From contig JAAROD010000033.1 of the NCBI GenBank assembly GCA_012274445.1, positions 62,001 to 126,000 on the forward strand: DNA of 64,000 bases. The letters are read 5' to 3'. The stretch is from Sclerotiophoma versabilis (taxonomy: Eukaryota > Ascomycota > Dothideomycetes > Pleosporales > Didymellaceae). The first letter of the stretch is position 1. The number at the start of each line of letters is the position of its first letter. Position numbers and translations under genes: made by a program. The notes under the pieces were generated by a model that did no database searches, was not told the DNA's origin, and saw only the letters and a program-made list of their open reading frames with translations. Shown piece after piece: positions 34,242-44,818 of the stretch.

Positions 34242-37200
34242 ATGGCGGACGGCGACCGCACCCCCGCAGCCGGCAAGAGCAGCGAGCAGTCCCCCGCCTC
34301 GCGCCAGGGCAGCTCCTACGGCGCCAGCACGCCCACGACGGCGGCAGAGTCGGCGCGCAGGCGCATCCCCAGCACCGCGCCAACCACAAGCTATGGTACC
34401 GTCTCTTCCGAGCAAGCACCTGCGCAGCCCGCAGCCGCACCGCACACTGGCACTGATCACCGATCAGGCTCCATCACCTCGTCCATCGACCGCCGCCTGC
34501 AGAGCATGGCCTCGTCCGAGCAGCCCGGCTCCAAGCCCAAGAAGCCCGCCATGCGCCGCGCGCCCTCGGCCAAGTTCCCGCACAAGGGCCAGGAGTTCAG
34601 CGTCGACGACGACGCAGACGAGGTCCAGGCCGCGACCGAGCAGCAGCTGAAGGAGGCCAAGGAGCAGAAGCGCCAGGGCCAGACGTTGCGCCGCAAGCCC
34701 TCGAACCTCCGCCGCCCAACCGGTGCCGCGCGAGGAACCACCCTCACCACCATCGAATCCACCGACGACGACGCCGTCGAGGAGGACAACGCTGCCGCCG
34801 CCGCCGCCGCCGACCCCGAGCGCCAGCCCGCCAGCTCCGAGGAGGAGACCATACGTGCTGCCGACGACGACGACAGCGCCACAGGCGGCCCCGACGATGA
34901 CGATGGCGACCTCAGCGACGCCGAGAGCTTCACCCTCAAGGACCGCCAGGAGGCCATCAACGTCACCCATCCGTTCGGTATCAGGATCTGGAAGCCTGCC
35001 TTGTACAAGAAGGGCCGCTCCGTCCAGCGGAATGCCGAAGCAGACATCCACTCCAACCCTGGTCTGTTTGTCAGCAGGTGGCTGCTCCTCTTCAACCTCG
35101 CCTGGACGCTGGTGTTTGGTTGGTGGCTATCGCTCGTTGCTGCTGCTGGTGCCCTGCTCTGCGCGGTTCTAGCTTTTGACGACAGCTGCAAGGAGTACTC
35201 GCGACTGCTCTTCCATCTTGCTGTGTACATCTTCTACCCGTTTGGAAAGTACGTCAAGCTCCTGCAAGACGACCAGTACGCGGAAGAGGACGAAGGCGAA
35301 GGCCGCAGCATCAGCGAGTACGAGCAATGGCAGAGCGGCGACATCGAAGAGGGCCGACTCTTCTTCGGCCCTACCGCCGGCCTCTCCTCTCTTGTAGGCC
35401 GTCGACGCAACAGCATCGACTCGACTGGTGGTGAGACCACAAGCCTGCTTGGCCGCGACGGTCGCGCCAACATCGTGCACGCGGACACGGCGAGGACGAA
35501 GAACCGCTTCTTTGGACGTGGCAAATGGAACCTCGGCCGCGTCGTCTTCTACGTCTACTTCTATGGTATCATCACTCCAGCTTTCTTCCTGGTCTCTGGT
35601 ATCTGCTGGTTCCTGGTCTTCTCCATTCCAATGGGTAAGGTCATGTTGCTTCTATTCGACCACCTGCGTCGCCATCCCCTGGCCCTGTCCTTCCACTCTG
35701 ACAGCGGCAATGTGCGCCGCCCCGGCGAGTCGTCTTCCATTCTCTTATGTACCTACCGCGCCGTTGGTATCAAGTACTGGAAGTACACCATTGACGGCAC
35801 CAACATCTTCCTGATCAACTTGCTTGGATTGGTGGCCTTCACAATCTTCGATTACTTTGTCCTGGCAGAGGCCCTGGGCTACAAGATCTGGATCACGGAC
35901 ACTCTACTGGTCTTTACACTTGCTCTGTTGTCCATCATCCCTCTAGCCTACTTCATCGGTCAGGCTGTCGCGTCCATCTCTGCTCAATCGTCCATGGGCG
36001 TTGGTGCCACTATCAATGCCTTCTTCTCTACAGTCGTCGAGGTGTTCCTCTACTGTGTCGCGCTCAAGCAAGGCAAGGCACAACTTGTGGAGGGAAGTAT
36101 CATTGGCAGCATCTTCGCGGGCATTCTCTTCTTGCCAGGTTTGTCCATGTGCTTCGGTGCTCTTAAACGCAAAACACAGCGCTTCAACGTAAAGTCGGCA
36201 GGTGTCACATCCACGATGCTGCTCTTTGCCGTCATTGGCGCTTTCGGTCCTACGTTGTTCTATCAGATCTATGGCAGCGTAAGTCTTAGCCTGACTTCGA
36301 AGATGACTAAACTAACTATTGACAGCACGAGCTCAACTGCCGTCAATGTGTTCACGTTCATCCCCACATGGGTCACATCGAACAAAGCGCAGAGAGGGAT
36401 TGCCGAAGGTGTTACTACTCACAAACACCAGCTCTACACGACCGCTTCTACAACGAAGCAGTCAAGCCATATACGTGGATCTCAGCAGCACTGTTGTTCT
36501 TGTCCTATCTCGTCGGATTACTCTTCACTCTGCGAACACACGCAGCAACGATCTGGAGCAACGAGCCTGACGAGAAGGAGAAGAAGCCATTTGAAACGGT
36601 TGCAAACAGTCTGAGCAACAGTTCGCATCTGGAATTTCCTCACTCTTCCATGTCGCGAACAGCGACCGGACAGTCTGTGTCTCGAGCTCACATCCGCGAC
36701 ACTCAGTTGTACAAGCGCATTGTTGGGCAGACGCAGCACGAATTTGGCCTCGGACCGGAAGGTCAGCCGATCGCTGGCAGCCCACCGAACAGCAAAGTGG
36801 ATGGCAGCACGCCGCACTTGGTTCCGCCCAAGGATAGCAACGAGCATGAGCATTTCCACGTTGAAGGCCTTTCGGATGAAGCGAGTGACGCGCTCGTGCG
36901 GCACATCACTGAGATTGCAGCCACCACTACCGCTCTTGCCACGCGCGACGTCACAAGAGCGCCTCACAAAGCGGCGAAAATGGTCATCACACCAAGCAAG
37001 AGTGACCGACCACATCATCATCGCACCGCGACTGCGTTGGCTGAAGGCGCCACGGAGGAACCAGAAGCTGGTCACACTGCAGGCGGACACGATGCACCAA
37101 ACTGGAGTCGAGGAAAGAGTGCGGCAATACTCCTTTCAGCCACTGTTGCGTATGCCATCATCGCTGAGATTCTTGTCGACACGGTTGATTCAGTTCTGGA

Positions 37201-37769
37201 GGGCTCGGACATTGATGAGAAATTCCTTGGAATCACCCTCTTCGCCTTGGTGCCCAACACTACCGAGTTCCTCAACGCCATCTCCTTTGCCATGAACGGC
37301 AACATCGCGCTATCCATGGAGATTGGTTCAGCCTACGCTCTGCAAGTCTGTCTGCTACAAATCCCCGCTCTCGTCTTCTACAGCGCCATGCACGCCACAA
37401 ACATCCCAGCCAGCGAGATCGCCAAGCAAACATTCAGTAAGTCATCTCCACTCATCCTGACGAGCCGACGCTAACACGCTTCCTCCAGCACTCATCTTCC
37501 CGCAGTGGGACATGGCAACCGTCATCCTCTGCGTCTTCCTGCTCTCGTACATGTATGGCGAGGGCAAGAGCAACTATTTCAAGGGCTCGATCCTAATCCT
37601 GTCCTACTTTGTTGTCATTGTAGGCTTCTACTTCTCCGGCTTCAACGACCTCGACCGCATGGGCATCGATCCCGACGACCGCCTGGCGCTCGGCGGCCTG
37701 GTCAGGCAGGAGGTGCAGTCGATGACGTTCAAGACCCCGGGCAGGGGCAGGAGCGGTATCGCTTACTAG
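34242..37769 (+). CDS. Vacuolar cation/H+ exchanger of the CAX family, Vnx1-like
   Basis: Three exons: 34242-36278, 36326-37436, 37489-37769, giving 1,142 residues with phases agreeing. A long acidic, Ser/Ala-rich N-terminus (about 1-240) is followed by Vnx1-specific helices (LKDRQEAINVTHPFGIRIWKP, then the helix pair near 275-310). The first exchanger repeat is near 588 (GATINAFFSTVVEVFLY), and LVEGSIIGSIFAGILFLPG and a Cys-rich luminal loop (NCRQC...RRCYY) follow. A long cytosolic loop (about 760-900) precedes the second repeat (LVPNTTEFLNAISFAMNGN, near 990). The acidic residue in each repeat is the expected ion ligand. Yeast Vnx1 exchanges Na+/K+ (and Ca2+ weakly) for H+ at the vacuole. 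Reading on past exon 1 gives a false 790-codon frame that departs from the family after the intron donor. Confidence 0.93.
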
Positions 37770-37949
37770 TTAGAGGGTAATTTTGGGGGATGAAAACAGA
37801 TCACGTAATGTGCATACGGTGGAAGACTACACCACCGGGAGAGATCGTAGACAAGGAAGGAAACGCATAGCGTGGCGCATCTGGTGTTTTGTCGTTCACA
37901 AGCAAAGTAAATAGATATCCCAGATATAGTGTGTAAACAGTCGCAAATC

Positions 37950-38011
37950 GAATCAAATCAGATCAAATCAAATCAAATCAAATCAAATCAAATCAAATCA
38001 AATCAAATCAA
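37950..38011. repeat. (AATCA)n microsatellite
   Basis: About twelve AATCA units with one early variant (AGATC), about 180 bases after the VNX1 stop codon. Confidence 0.92.
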
Positions 38012-38349
38012 ATGAAGTCAAGTCAGCAAGAGGAAGATGGTCAGCGCAACTCGTAGAATACGACACAAGCACGCACGTAGTACTAGATAGAATCCCACGT
38101 CACCAATACCATCTCCTCGCTCTTACTGCGCGTTAAATAGCTTCGATGCAGTTGATACAGACGCAGCCCGATACAGACGCAGCCCAATCCTTCGTACAGC
38201 CCAATGCAGTACATGGCACTTTCGCACTAACTTCGGCACTTAACCGGATAAGGCGGTTAGGAGTGACGTCATCGCCTGTCGCTGTTACTTTGTAGTACCT
38301 GATTATTGCCGTTGGATTAGGCGACATATTGGGCTAGGAAGGAAGAATG

Positions 38350-38425
38350 GACGGAAAGAGGGAAGGAAGGAAGGAAGGAATGAAAGAGGTGAGTGATGAG
38401 TGAGTAAGTAAGTAAGTAAGTAAAC
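38350..38425. repeat. (GGAA)n and (AGTA)n simple repeats
   Basis: Runs of GGAA units at about 38,360-38,380 and AGTA/GTAA units at about 38,400-38,422 lie close together. Confidence 0.8.
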
Positions 38426-39224
38426 AAGTGCACCGTACATTCTATTGCATCATGCAGGATAGCATCGCAAGTGGAGAGTGTACGTACTGCGGGTAATGAT
38501 GGAGGAAGTGGGAAGTAGTAGGTAGACAGCAAGGAATGCGAGCGAATTCAAGGCGGATTCAATCCAAATCTATATCGATCGAACCACAAACCCACCAAGA
38601 GTGAATTCGGCCTGCTGTATCCGAGTGCAATAACCCAGGTTAGTGCACTGAGACGCTACGTTGCGTCCAGGAGGCTGATGTGTAATGCGATGTAACGCAG
38701 TGTGATACAATCCAATGCAATACTGCTTATCTTGAGGGGTGTGTGCCGAGGGTTATGCGTGTAATTTTGCTTTTCTGGATGCTAGTGGTGAGAAGTATGT
38801 TTCACTTTGAAAGGTTGGGTTTGTTGGGTGTTCTCGAGCGGTGAGTAGTGTCTAATTGCAGCGTGGAAAAGAAAAGGACACAACACGTCACTAGGTGAGC
38901 GCTGCAGAGAATGCACATGGGCTCCGAGTCAAGGCGTGATGATGCATGTACAAAATAGCATTACAAGATGTCCTGTAGAAAAGCCCTGTCTCGCAGAAAA
39001 CGCCGATGGAACACCCAAAAGGAAAAAAAATCTGACTGGCCACGCCGCATATGAAAGGTTCAAGACATGGGGCATTTCGTCGCATGATTGCATCATCCAG
39101 CTCTTAAGACTCACGCCTGGCCATGCTTGGCGAAGGTGCCTGAATCAGTGCACCCAGCAAACGCCGTTGTCGTACCACAGCCCTCGTACCACAGTCCCTT
39201 CTCTTCACTCAGCAGCCCTGTCTC

Positions 39225-40013
39225 TCAACAGCACTTCCCGCCCATACCAGCATTCGCAGCCCCCGCATCGCCAACGTTCACCGATGGGCCTGCCGCCTGG
39301 TCTGATCGAGCGCTATCGATAAGGCGCTTCTTGATGTCCGAGGCGAGCGAGTAGAAGGCCTGGTCGACGTTGATGTTGCTCTTGGCCGAGACCTCGAGGA
39401 AGGGAATGCCGAGCTCGTCGGCGAGGGCCTGGCCACGCTCTGTGCTGACGGCGCGCTTCTCTTCCCAGTCGCACTTGTTGCCGATGAGGATCTTGTTGAC
39501 GCCTTCGGTTGCGTGCTGCTCGACATTGGAGAACCAGGTGCGGATGTCTGGGGTGTGTTAGGTTTCATACCACATGTGCTGGGCAACCGAGTGCAGTGGC
39601 GCGGGTGACGTACTGTTGAAGCTCCTCTCGTCGGTCACATCGTAGACCAGCAGAATGCCCATGGCGCCGCGGTAGTATGCCGTGGTGATGGTGCGGAAGC
39701 GCTCCTGGCCGGCTGTGTCCCAGATCTGCAGCTTGACGCGCTTGCCGTCGAGCTCGATGGTCCTTATCTTGAAGTCGATGCCGATGGTGGTGATGAAGGA
39801 GGGGGTGAAGGAGTCTTCACTGAAGCGCAGCAGACAGCATGACTTGCCTACGCCCGAGTCGCCAATAAGCAGAAGCTTGATCTAGTGCGGTTCTGTCAGT
39901 GTGCTGTTCCGAGACGTGCTCCAGCGGCGGGACAGCGCGAGGCAGGGCGGGAGGGCCGGTGCAGGCGCCGGAGAGCGACTCACGAGGAAGTCGTAGTTTC
40001 GTGTCCCAGCCAT
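39225..40013 (-). CDS. Rab GTPase Sec4/Ypt2 (Rab8-type)
   Basis: Three exons on the minus strand: 39984-40013 (ten codons), 39614-39881, 39225-39547, giving 206 residues. G1 GDSGVGKS is at 17-24, switch I Thr 42 within TTIGIDFKI, G3 WDTAGQE at 64-70 with catalytic Gln 69, G4 NKCD at 123-126, G5 SAK near 153, and the C-terminus ends GGKCC for double geranylgeranylation. The effector segment IGIDFKIRTIELDGKR and YYRGAMGILLVYD are those of Sec4/Rab8. It drives docking of secretory vesicles at the plasma membrane via the exocyst and polar hyphal growth. The 102-base first intron after codon ten is longer than its neighbours. Confidence 0.96.
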
Positions 40014-40533
40014 GGCTGCGGTGCTGTGTGCGGGGTATCGTGGGGAGGTGGGTGTTCGCTGTCGAGGGAGAGTGGGCTGCGGCGGTGCAACCGCGGGCGG
40101 GCGAAGGTGTCCTGTGGTGGTGGCGCTGTGGACGGTGCGCAAGCGACGGCGGTGCGATTAGGCAGGCGGTCGGCGGCGGCGGCGGGTTGGGCGGGCGGAG
40201 TGCGGTGGTGGGCGGTGGTGGGCGGTGCGTGTGGTTGCGCGGAAACGGTGTTGCTGAGGTGCAGGCAACTGACGTTGAAGCACAAGTGGAGCGGCCCAGT
40301 GCTGGGGGGTCAAAGCGTCGGCGCGCTGAAGTCACCGCAGCCTGTCATCTGTCTCGGGATCCCTTGCCCCACGCACGGGTCAAGCACCGTCCTCGAGCCC
40401 CGCTGTATGGAAATCTATGTGCTTGCCACGGCTCTGCCATGTGCTTTAATAGTGTGCATACCGATGCCGCCTGATTTTACATGGTGTACCTCTAGATGAA
40501 TTTACATGACTTCTACATGAGTAACATGACCTC
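40014..40533. promoter_or_regulatory. SEC4 promoter region
   Basis: 520 bases between the SEC4 start and the NCA2 stop. It contains GGTGGTGGGC repeats at about 40,203-40,230. Several GC-driven frames in it are not credible. Confidence 0.5.
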
Positions 40534-42525
40534 TCATGCAAACCACTTCGAGTACGCCCAGCGTATCCGCTCCACCACCCTCTGCTGCTTCTCCAGTCCG
40601 CTCCGCACATCCACCAGCTCGTCTATCTCGACCAGAAACTCGTGGAAGATCCGCCTGGGAAGGACGCCGCTCGCAGCCTGTCTCAGGAGGTGCACCTCGC
40701 ACAGCAACAACCCGTGATCTTGGTACGACATCTCCCCAAACTCAGTGGGCCTAGCAGCAGTCAGGATGCGATCGATGTTCCTCAGAATGAGCAGCAGCTG
40801 GCCCTGCTTTGCCCACTGCTGCACGCCCTTGCGGCTGCTGAAGGCGCCCTTCAGCCATTGGTACACGCCAATAGAGACCAGCACACCGGGTGTGAGGCCG
40901 ATGAAGCCGAAAAGCAGTTCCTGGCTCTTCAGAATGCTGTCAATCCCACTCATGGCAACTTCAACATCCACCTTGGTCTTCTGCACTTGAATCAACAGCG
41001 CGCTTGCAAGATTACCAACGATAGCACCCTTGACTGGGCTCTGGATGTCCTTCTCGTACGACTTGAGCACCGTGGTGAGATCGCCCTCCCTGACCTTGGC
41101 TCTGATGTCCTCGATCTGCGACTCATTGAGAGCGGGGCCATCAGGGTTCTTGATAGCGAAATCAACCACCATACGCTCCAGGCTTGCGCGGTCAGACTCC
41201 AGACTGCGTTTGCTCATGATTGACACTTCGCTGTCCTCGTCGTGACGGATCGTACCAATCACTTTCTTCGTAGGTTCAACCACCCAGTTTGTCCAGAAGT
41301 CAATCACAGTCTGCCCAAACTCACGGATCCATGTCTTGATCTCTTCTTGCCGGTTGACCGCAATGCGCAGGATGGTAGTACTTGACAGAAGGAAGATGGT
41401 AGCCGGGACCCAGTACCTGACCAGACGAGAAGGTCGCCCGTTGTCCTTGACGACCGCGGTAAAGTGCGATTTGTAGCTGGGTAGAGCGTGTTGCAGCAGA
41501 TAGCGTAGACGGTCTGCGACGTCTGCTGGCTTCAGTGCTGTGGCGGCCTGGTTGGCAGACGCGTCGTGGAGTTCGTAGTACTGGTCATCTTGAGTAATGC
41601 CAGCAACAGACTCGTCGAACTTGTCGACGGAGAGTTCAGCCGTGTTGACCGTCTGAATAACGGCGTCCATCAGAGCAATGCTCTTGGTGACCACAGCCTT
41701 CCACTTGTGCTTGTTGTCGTGTGTGCCGAAGGGGTGAGGTGAATGGACGCCTTCATCGTGCATATTCTCGTTGCTTAGACCTTCCCCTAGCAACACGCCC
41801 AGCGCGTTCGCGTTGACCAGTCGTATCCTCTTGAGCGCCGCGCGCTTTCTCCTGCCCTCGTTCCTTATCATTGCCAACGGGCTGATCACACGCCGTTGTA
41901 TGTTGGCAACACTGCGCTCCTGCACAGACTGCTTGACCAGCCCGTAGAACTGCCTCCACCCGTCTGCCATCTCTCCACCTCTTGACCTCACATCGTGGTA
42001 TATCTCCTTAGACCAGTTCCAGACCCGGAGAGGTGATGTTTGGATGGAATAGAGGCCGGCAAAGCGGTACGTCGAAAGAATATCGTCCCAGTACCAGATG
42101 TCGTCTTCGAGGGGGATGGTTTGTTCGAGGATAGTATTCAGGACGTCGCCGTAAGCTTGGGTGGTGGCTTTGCTCAGTAGTAACCACTCAAGTTCGTGTT
42201 CGTAGCTTGCATCGTTCCCAGAAGCATCGCTGCTGCTGTCGTCCTGGGCAAACCACTGCGCGCACGTTGTGCAACTACTAGAAAAGTCTGCGCGGTCGAG
42301 CGCCTCCAAAATTCTGGCGCCAGGTACAAGTGACGATTTGGAGCTTGCTGTGGTTGACAGGCTCTTGATGAGGTTCTGCAGGTGCGCGATGCGTGCTGTC
42401 TTTTCAGGGTCGTGCGCCTCTGCAGCACTCAGGGTCGAAAAGCTCTCGCCCGCGCGTGTGGACGAGAGCTGCAGCCGATCGAGGGCGCCATCGATGCGCC
42501 GAATCTGGTCGACCACGAAAGACAT
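40534..42525 (-). CDS. Nca2-like mitochondrial protein (nuclear control of ATPase)
   Basis: Single-exon protein of 663 residues. The C-terminal half carries the NCA2 domain: RQEEIKTWIREFGQTVIDF, then WVVEPTKKVIGTIRHDED, then VKGAIVGNLASALLIQVQKTKVD, and a hydrophobic helix LLFGFIGLTPGVLVSIGVYQW. A second helix lies near 380-400 (WVPATIFLLSSTTILRI). Yeast Nca2 is a mitochondrial membrane protein needed, with Nca3, for proper expression of the mitochondrial ATP6/ATP8 genes; its exact mechanism is not settled. The start at 42,525 opens the family's usual N-terminus (VDQIRRIDGALDRLQL). The gene is intact and its 3' end lies 520 bases from the SEC4 start. Confidence 0.93.
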   Translation of the reverse strand: MSFVVDQIRRIDGALDRLQLSSTRAGESFSTLSAAEAHDPEKTARIAHLQNLIKSLSTTASSKSSLVPGARILEALDRADFSSSCTTCAQWFAQDDSSSDASGNDASYEHELEWLLLSKATTQAYGDVLNTILEQTIPLEDDIWYWDDILSTYRFAGLYSIQTSPLRVWNWSKEIYHDVRSRGGEMADGWRQFYGLVKQSVQERSVANIQRRVISPLAMIRNEGRRKRAALKRIRLVNANALGVLLGEGLSNENMHDEGVHSPHPFGTHDNKHKWKAVVTKSIALMDAVIQTVNTAELSVDKFDESVAGITQDDQYYELHDASANQAATALKPADVADRLRYLLQHALPSYKSHFTAVVKDNGRPSRLVRYWVPATIFLLSSTTILRIAVNRQEEIKTWIREFGQTVIDFWTNWVVEPTKKVIGTIRHDEDSEVSIMSKRSLESDRASLERMVVDFAIKNPDGPALNESQIEDIRAKVREGDLTTVLKSYEKDIQSPVKGAIVGNLASALLIQVQKTKVDVEVAMSGIDSILKSQELLFGFIGLTPGVLVSIGVYQWLKGAFSSRKGVQQWAKQGQLLLILRNIDRILTAARPTEFGEMSYQDHGLLLCEVHLLRQAASGVLPRRIFHEFLVEIDELVDVRSGLEKQQRVVERIRWAYSKWFA

Positions 42526-42832
42526 CGTGCCGCCGTGTTGACGCTGGAATGCAGGCGAGCAGCGGGATTGTCTGTTACGGATGCTGCACGGGTGATCTGA
42601 GGCCAGGATAACGCGCGCCTAAGAAACCTAGAAAGCAATGACGTAAATTAACTGAAGCTCGGGCCAATCACATGCGGCGCTAGCGTTCCTCATCAACACC
42701 AGGATCACGGGCAGGATGACATGTCTTGTAGTGATTTGTGTGTATTACAATTGCTCTAGATCATGCTCTATACATCTAGCTATTTACAACCCCACAGAAC
42801 CTGCTCACAAGGAGCCTAACAGACAAACGAGA
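42526..42832. other. Short intergenic region
   Basis: About 300 bases holding the NCA2 promoter and the 3' flank of the CFEM-like gene. No gene is seen. Confidence 0.55.
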
Positions 42833-44818
42833 TTACAAAGCGAAAAAGACTAGCATGGCACCGAGAATGGCGTGCTGAGCCTCAAGCTTGAAGGGTGATG
42901 CAGCACCAGTGAACTGAGCTGGCGACGTAGGGCTGAAGGCCCCAGTGCCAGTCGGCTTGAAAGTGGCAAGCGTAGTACCAGCGATAGGGTAAGGCGCCGC
43001 AGTTGTGCTGGCAGGAGTCTGAGCGGGTGCAGTGCCAGGAATAAGGCCAACAGGCTGAGTCGCACCTGCCTCGTTGGTCTGCGTGGTAAAGTGAACCTGC
43101 GGGATGGTAAGGGTGGTGGTGCCGTAGGTGATCGTAGTGCAAGGAGTCGACGCGGCAGGAGTGTCAGCCGGAACCTCAGGAGCAGGGGTCGTTCCAGGGA
43201 CTGCAACGGTGGTGCTCACGTCGCCAGCTGGAACTTCGGGAGCAGGAGTCGTACCAGGTACGGTAATGGAGCTGCCAACCTCACCCGCAGGGGTGCTGAC
43301 ACCACCAGCAGGAGCAGTGGGCGAAGCAGGGGTAGGGTTGAGAGGAATGTAGGTGGGGCAGTTGGTGACGAGACCAGGGTTCTCAGGGATGTGCTCAGCG
43401 CAAATACCAATGAGGTACTGAAGAGCCTGGCGAGTCTCATCGTCGGTGCCGCACCAGGCTGAAACGCAGTCAATGACCTGCTTGGTGAAATCCTTGTTCT
43501 TGCAGTAGCAGGAAGCATCGGCGTTGTTCTTGCAGTCACCGGAAACCTCGAGCCAAGTGTTCATGCACTTGGGCAGAACATCAGGGGGGCTGACAGGTGG
43601 GTAGCTAGGGCTGGAAGGCTGAGGAACACCAGTGCTCAGAACCATGGAGCTGGAAGCCGGAGGAGTGGCGACTGCTGTGGTGCCTTCGCACGACTCTCCG
43701 TCGCAGGCAGGGACACTAGAGCTCTCAGGGACAGGGGGCTGAGAAGCCGGAGGCTCAGGAACCGGGCTCGTCTCGTATGTTGGAGGAGCGGTCGTCGCAG
43801 GGGCGGAGCTGTTAGTGTAAGGAGCAGCAGAAGAGAAAGTAACTGGAGTGTGCGAAGGTGTCTCGATGGCAACCGAAGAGACAGCAGTGGTGCCCTCACA
43901 AGACTCTTGCCCATAGCCACCGCAAGAAGTTGTGGGGGTCTCGGTAGCGGGAGGGCTTGAAACCTCAGGAACGGATGAACCGGGCGTCTCAGTAGCGGGA
44001 GGGGTTGGGACGGAGACTTCGGGAGTGGAGGAGGGCACATCGTAGCCTGAAGAGACAGTGACTTCGGTCGCAGGAGCGCTGGAAGTGGCCGGAGGCTGAG
44101 AATTGCACTCATCGCCGTTGCATGACGGTGTAGTGCCGGGAGTTGCAGATGAGGCAGGCTGAGAAACAACTGGAGTGGTCGCGGGCTGAGAGACGGCTGG
44201 TGCTGAAGAGGTAGGAACCTCAGGAGGAGACGGGGGGTTGTAGCCCTTTCCAGGGTTGCAGTCGAAACCGATGTTGTGGAAACCGATCTCGCACTCCTTG
44301 TCCGACTTGTCGTGCTTGGGAAGGTAAACCTCGACCGACTTGGCACCACCACACTGAGTGTTCTGGATAGTAGATCCGGATGACTTGCAAGGAGCAACCT
44401 GTTTGCACTTCGATCCATCCTCCATTTGGTAGTGAAGTTCGAGGTCTACATCGTATTCGACGGACACATCGATGTGCGTGATGGAGAAGCCAGACTTGCG
44501 CTTGTTACAGCCGAAAGACGCGGGCTTCTGCTTGCTAATTTTGTTCTTGATGCATTTCGATCCGAAAGTGCGACGTGTGAGGTGATCACGCTTACCAAAG
44601 GAGTTTGAGCACTTCCAGCCACCAGTGAAGTCGAAGTCACCATAGTTGAAGTTGGAGTCGCCATCCTTGAGGTCTGACCAGTCGAATCCGGACTTTTGCT
44701 TGTCGCTACATTCGTTGTTGTTGTAGCTGGGTGAGTTGAACGGGTTACCGAACATGTTCCATGTCGCAGCGGCATGGCCGATGAGGCCAGTGGCAAAGAC
44801 AACTTGAGTGACCTTCAT
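42833..44818 (-). CDS. GPI-anchored, Ser/Thr/Pro-rich wall protein with variant CFEM domain
   Basis: Single exon, 661 residues from the ATG at 44,818, which opens a signal peptide (MKVTQVVFATGLIGHAAA); the frame continues 18 codons upstream without a signal. A Cys-containing N-terminal domain (about 20-200) of unknown family is followed by a long Pro/Thr/Ser linker with three Cys-loop repeats (CNGDEC, CGGYGQESCEGTTAV, CDGESCEGTTAV). A CFEM-like domain at about 413-475 has PKC, GDC, SCYC, DC, WC and GIC, that is seven of the usual eight Cys: the second is replaced (CMNTW). The Asp three residues before the SCYC cysteine, which binds haem iron in Csa2-type proteins, is kept (ADASCYC). The Ser/Thr/Pro repeat tail ends in a GPI signal (TGAAS then a hydrophobic end). 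Role in haem/iron use, adhesion or wall structure is inferred from the class. Confidence 0.85.
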   Translation of the reverse strand: MKVTQVVFATGLIGHAAATWNMFGNPFNSPSYNNNECSDKQKSGFDWSDLKDGDSNFNYGDFDFTGGWKCSNSFGKRDHLTRRTFGSKCIKNKISKQKPASFGCNKRKSGFSITHIDVSVEYDVDLELHYQMEDGSKCKQVAPCKSSGSTIQNTQCGGAKSVEVYLPKHDKSDKECEIGFHNIGFDCNPGKGYNPPSPPEVPTSSAPAVSQPATTPVVSQPASSATPGTTPSCNGDECNSQPPATSSAPATEVTVSSGYDVPSSTPEVSVPTPPATETPGSSVPEVSSPPATETPTTSCGGYGQESCEGTTAVSSVAIETPSHTPVTFSSAAPYTNSSAPATTAPPTYETSPVPEPPASQPPVPESSSVPACDGESCEGTTAVATPPASSSMVLSTGVPQPSSPSYPPVSPPDVLPKCMNTWLEVSGDCKNNADASCYCKNKDFTKQVIDCVSAWCGTDDETRQALQYLIGICAEHIPENPGLVTNCPTYIPLNPTPASPTAPAGGVSTPAGEVGSSITVPGTTPAPEVPAGDVSTTVAVPGTTPAPEVPADTPAASTPCTTITYGTTTLTIPQVHFTTQTNEAGATQPVGLIPGTAPAQTPASTTAAPYPIAGTTLATFKPTGTGAFSPTSPAQFTGAASPFKLEAQHAILGAMLVFFAL

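Larger units (their letters stand above)
37770..39224. other. Intergenic between VNX1 and SEC4, rich in simple repeats
   Basis: 1.45 kb of 3' flank of two converging genes. It holds an AATCA pentanucleotide run and GGAA/GTAA tetranucleotide runs (38,350-38,425). No gene is seen. Confidence 0.6.

Noticed and set aside
43636..44418. 260-codon minus frame within the CFEM-like gene
   Set aside because: A frame-shifted reading of the Ser/Thr/Pro repeats, giving Leu/Arg/Pro-rich nonsense.
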